Part shown: positions 62,299-64,000 of the stretch, one piece after another | How positions within the stretch are numbered: position 1 is the stretch's first letter | Layout of the letters: the number at the start of each line of letters is the position of its first letter | Assembly (NCBI GenBank): GCA_016711875.1 | Contig: JADJSD010000001.1 | Location: forward strand, 620,001 to 684,000 | Direction of reading: 5' to 3' | From: Betaproteobacteria bacterium | GTDB taxonomy: Bacteria; Pseudomonadota; Gammaproteobacteria; Burkholderiales; Usitatibacteraceae | DNA: 64,000 nt | Notes under the pieces: model-generated | Databases searched by the model: none | Told to the model about the DNA's origin: nothing | The model's input: only the letters and a program-made list of their open reading frames with translations | Position numbers and translations under genes: made by a program

Positions 62299-63813
62299 TC
62301 AGGGCAGGCAGCCCTGCGCCACGATGGCGTCGACTCGCGCGGTGAATTCCGCCGTCGCCAGGAACTGTGCGCGGACGGAATCGCGGGAAACGCCGGTGTC
62401 GAGCTGGGTGATCCAGAACTGCACGCCGCCGAGGTCCCCGCCGCGGCGCAGGATGGCGTTGTAGAGATCGCCGACGAATTGCGGGTTGTTGCGCGCCCGG
62501 CTGGCGTATTCCGCGCTGTTGATGAACGAGCTCGAGATGCTGTTGGCCGTCGCACCCACTGCCGCCGCGCCCTGGCACTGCGCGGTGCGGAACTGGGTCA
62601 CCCAGTTCATGAACCCGGTGTCGTCCGGCATGCGGGCCAGAAGGCCGCGATAGAAGTCGACGACCGTGTTGATCTCCTTGCGCGTCGCCGGGGTGCCGAA
62701 GATGCCCTGCGAGAAGCCCGTGAATTCCGGCGAGAACATGAAGCCCACCAGCACGATCTGCCGCGGCAGGCCGGCGGCGATCTGGCCTGTCCAGTAGGAA
62801 AGGCCGCCCGCATCCGGCGCGCGATTGAAGAAGGTGTTGTAGAGGTCCGTGACGAACCCGGCGTCGTCCCGTCCGAGGGACGCGTATTCGGCGCTGAAGT
62901 AGAACGCCGTCGCCATCGTGTACCAGACTTCGTTCACGTCGGCTCCCAGGCCCACCACGCGCGTGGCCTCGCCTTCCCAGTAAGCCTTGCCGCCGACATC
63001 CGGCGCGCGGCGCAGGACGGAGCGGTAGTAATGCGCGACCAGGGATTTCTCGCCGCTCCCGGCGAGGGGAACCTGCAGGACGGGGGCGGTGCTGCTCACC
63101 GAGAGATTGGCACTCGCCGGCACGCTGGAGAGCAGCGCGCCCGCCGCGACCGGCGGCGAGAACGTCACGGTGACCGTGCAGCTGTCTCCCGGCACGAGCG
63201 TGCCGCACGCGCTCGCCTGCGCGAACGGGGCGCTGTCCGTCGTGATGCCCGAGACCGTGACGGCCGTGTTGCTGATGTTGGTGAGCTTGACCGTCCGGCC
63301 CGGCGAGGTGGTCGCCATCGACTGGCCGCCGAAATCGAGCGAAGCCGGGGCGGCGGTGAGCGTGGGCGTCGCGGCCGCCGTGACGAACATCGCGTCGACG
63401 GCGGTGGCCGCGTTGACGGTGAGCGCGCACGCCCCGATGCCCGAGCAGGCGCCTGTCCAGCCGACGAAGACGGAGCCGGCGTCGGCGACCGCCGCAAGGC
63501 TGAGCGCCGACCCGGCGTTGACGCTCGCCGAGCAGGTGGCGCCGCAGGCGATGCCCGCCGGCGTGGAGGTGACCGTGCCCGCGCCTGCCCCGGATTTCGA
63601 GACCGTCACGGGATAGGTGACCACGGAGACCGACTTGATGCAGTTGCCGGGCGACAGGGTGACCGTGCCGGGGGCCGACAGCGTGAAATTGGTGCAGGCG
63701 GTCGAAGAAAGCGTCCCGTCCGTGACCTGCGTGACTTGCGCCATCGCCGACGGGAGGCCGATCAGGAGCCACGCGCCCAAGAGGCAGCGCGCGTAACGGC
63801 CGATTGCGTTCAT
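62299..63813 (-). CDS. Secreted anchor-D/DUF4214 protein with InlB-like repeat
   Basis: 504 residues from ATG 63813, with GGAGGG nine bases upstream. Signal peptide about 1-25 (ends SAMAQ). A short N-terminal region (DGTLSSTACTNFTLSAPGTV) is followed by a Gly/Cys InlB-B-like repeat (about 68-145; GTVTSTPAGIACGATC), anchor-D (155-250; DFGGQSMATTSPGRT) and four DUF4214 repeats (254-504; SVLRRAPDVGGKAYW, NTFFNRAPDAGGLSYW, RGLLARMPDDTGFMNW, NAILRRGGDLGGVQFW) ending QGCLP. It is the smallest complete example of the tail here, with almost no effector domain. It is separated from the other tail genes by the glycan locus. Confidence 0.9.
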   Translation of the reverse strand: MNAIGRYARCLLGAWLLIGLPSAMAQVTQVTDGTLSSTACTNFTLSAPGTVTLSPGNCIKSVSVVTYPVTVSKSGAGAGTVTSTPAGIACGATCSASVNAGSALSLAAVADAGSVFVGWTGACSGIGACALTVNAATAVDAMFVTAAATPTLTAAPASLDFGGQSMATTSPGRTVKLTNISNTAVTVSGITTDSAPFAQASACGTLVPGDSCTVTVTFSPPVAAGALLSSVPASANLSVSSTAPVLQVPLAGSGEKSLVAHYYRSVLRRAPDVGGKAYWEGEATRVVGLGADVNEVWYTMATAFYFSAEYASLGRDDAGFVTDLYNTFFNRAPDAGGLSYWTGQIAAGLPRQIVLVGFMFSPEFTGFSQGIFGTPATRKEINTVVDFYRGLLARMPDDTGFMNWVTQFRTAQCQGAAAVGATANSISSSFINSAEYASRARNNPQFVGDLYNAILRRGGDLGGVQFWITQLDTGVSRDSVRAQFLATAEFTARVDAIVAQGCLP

Positions 63814-64000
63814 CCGGTGAATCCCTCCAGTAGTCTTGCCCGCCGAACCTCGCGGCCGGGCCTCATTGGTGGACAAGCCCCTGATCCGAAAGGTTCCTCG
63901 GCAGGGTTCGCCCATGCCCCCCATTCTACCCCCCGGCTATGGCGCAAGCCCCGGAAAAGTCGACGAAACGCGCAGATGAGGCCGGGCTCGGTGCCAAAAT
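63814..64000. other. Upstream region, no gene seen
   Basis: Control region of the leftward gene and the edge of the window. No reading frame or promoter could be supported. Confidence 0.3.

Overview
The window is very GC-rich (about two thirds G+C), densely coded, and looks like a chromosomal accessory region of a Gram-negative soil or freshwater proteobacterium. Sec signal peptides, a Wzm/Wzt-type ABC polysaccharide exporter, ManC and DUF1501/DUF1800 pairs fit this. A betaproteobacterium of the Usitatibacter type, a group rich in DUF4214 proteins, is my best guess, but that is inference. No rRNA, tRNA, CRISPR array, integrase or transposase was seen.

Left half (1-36146): a gallery of secreted proteins. 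Nearly all have an N-terminal signal peptide, a variable front (BNR/sialidase-like propeller, reprolysin-like zinc protease, delta-60 propeller, beta-helix, PQQ sugar dehydrogenase, unknown domains) and a standard back. The back is usually an Ig-like 'choice-of-anchor D' (ASH-type) domain followed by a DUF4214 tail of four roughly 50-60-residue repeats ending in GCLP, GCVP or GCIP. A second tail class has a thrombospondin-type DxDxDGxPD calcium motif before the four repeats and ends in RFLP. A DUF1800/DUF1501 pair and an S74 self-cleaving head protein are interspersed. One more tail protein lies at 62299-63813.

Right half (36162-62171): a cell-surface glycan locus. It holds glycosyltransferases (several two-headed), at least seven SAM-dependent methyltransferases including two FkbM types, Wzm and Wzt, ManC for GDP-mannose supply, and a GMC oxidoreductase with a small Tat-like partner. 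The core operon (56518 down to 45198, minus strand) is tightly coupled by 4-base start/stop overlaps. Three genes in this half also encode DUF4214 repeats, one of them fused to a methyltransferase. Two exported proteins sharing an N-terminal module sit at the two ends of the operon.

Working model (inference): the glycan operon makes a methylated, ABC-exported surface polysaccharide, and the DUF4214 tails hold a set of secreted enzymes and adhesins at the cell surface, perhaps by binding that glycan.

Caution: four genes (3020-5127, 19510-21602, 27418-29030, 29172-33688) each carry a frameshift repairable by adding exactly one base. This looks like consensus error in the assembly or very recent decay. 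One of these shifts fuses two neighbouring genes into a false open frame of about 2,570 codons.
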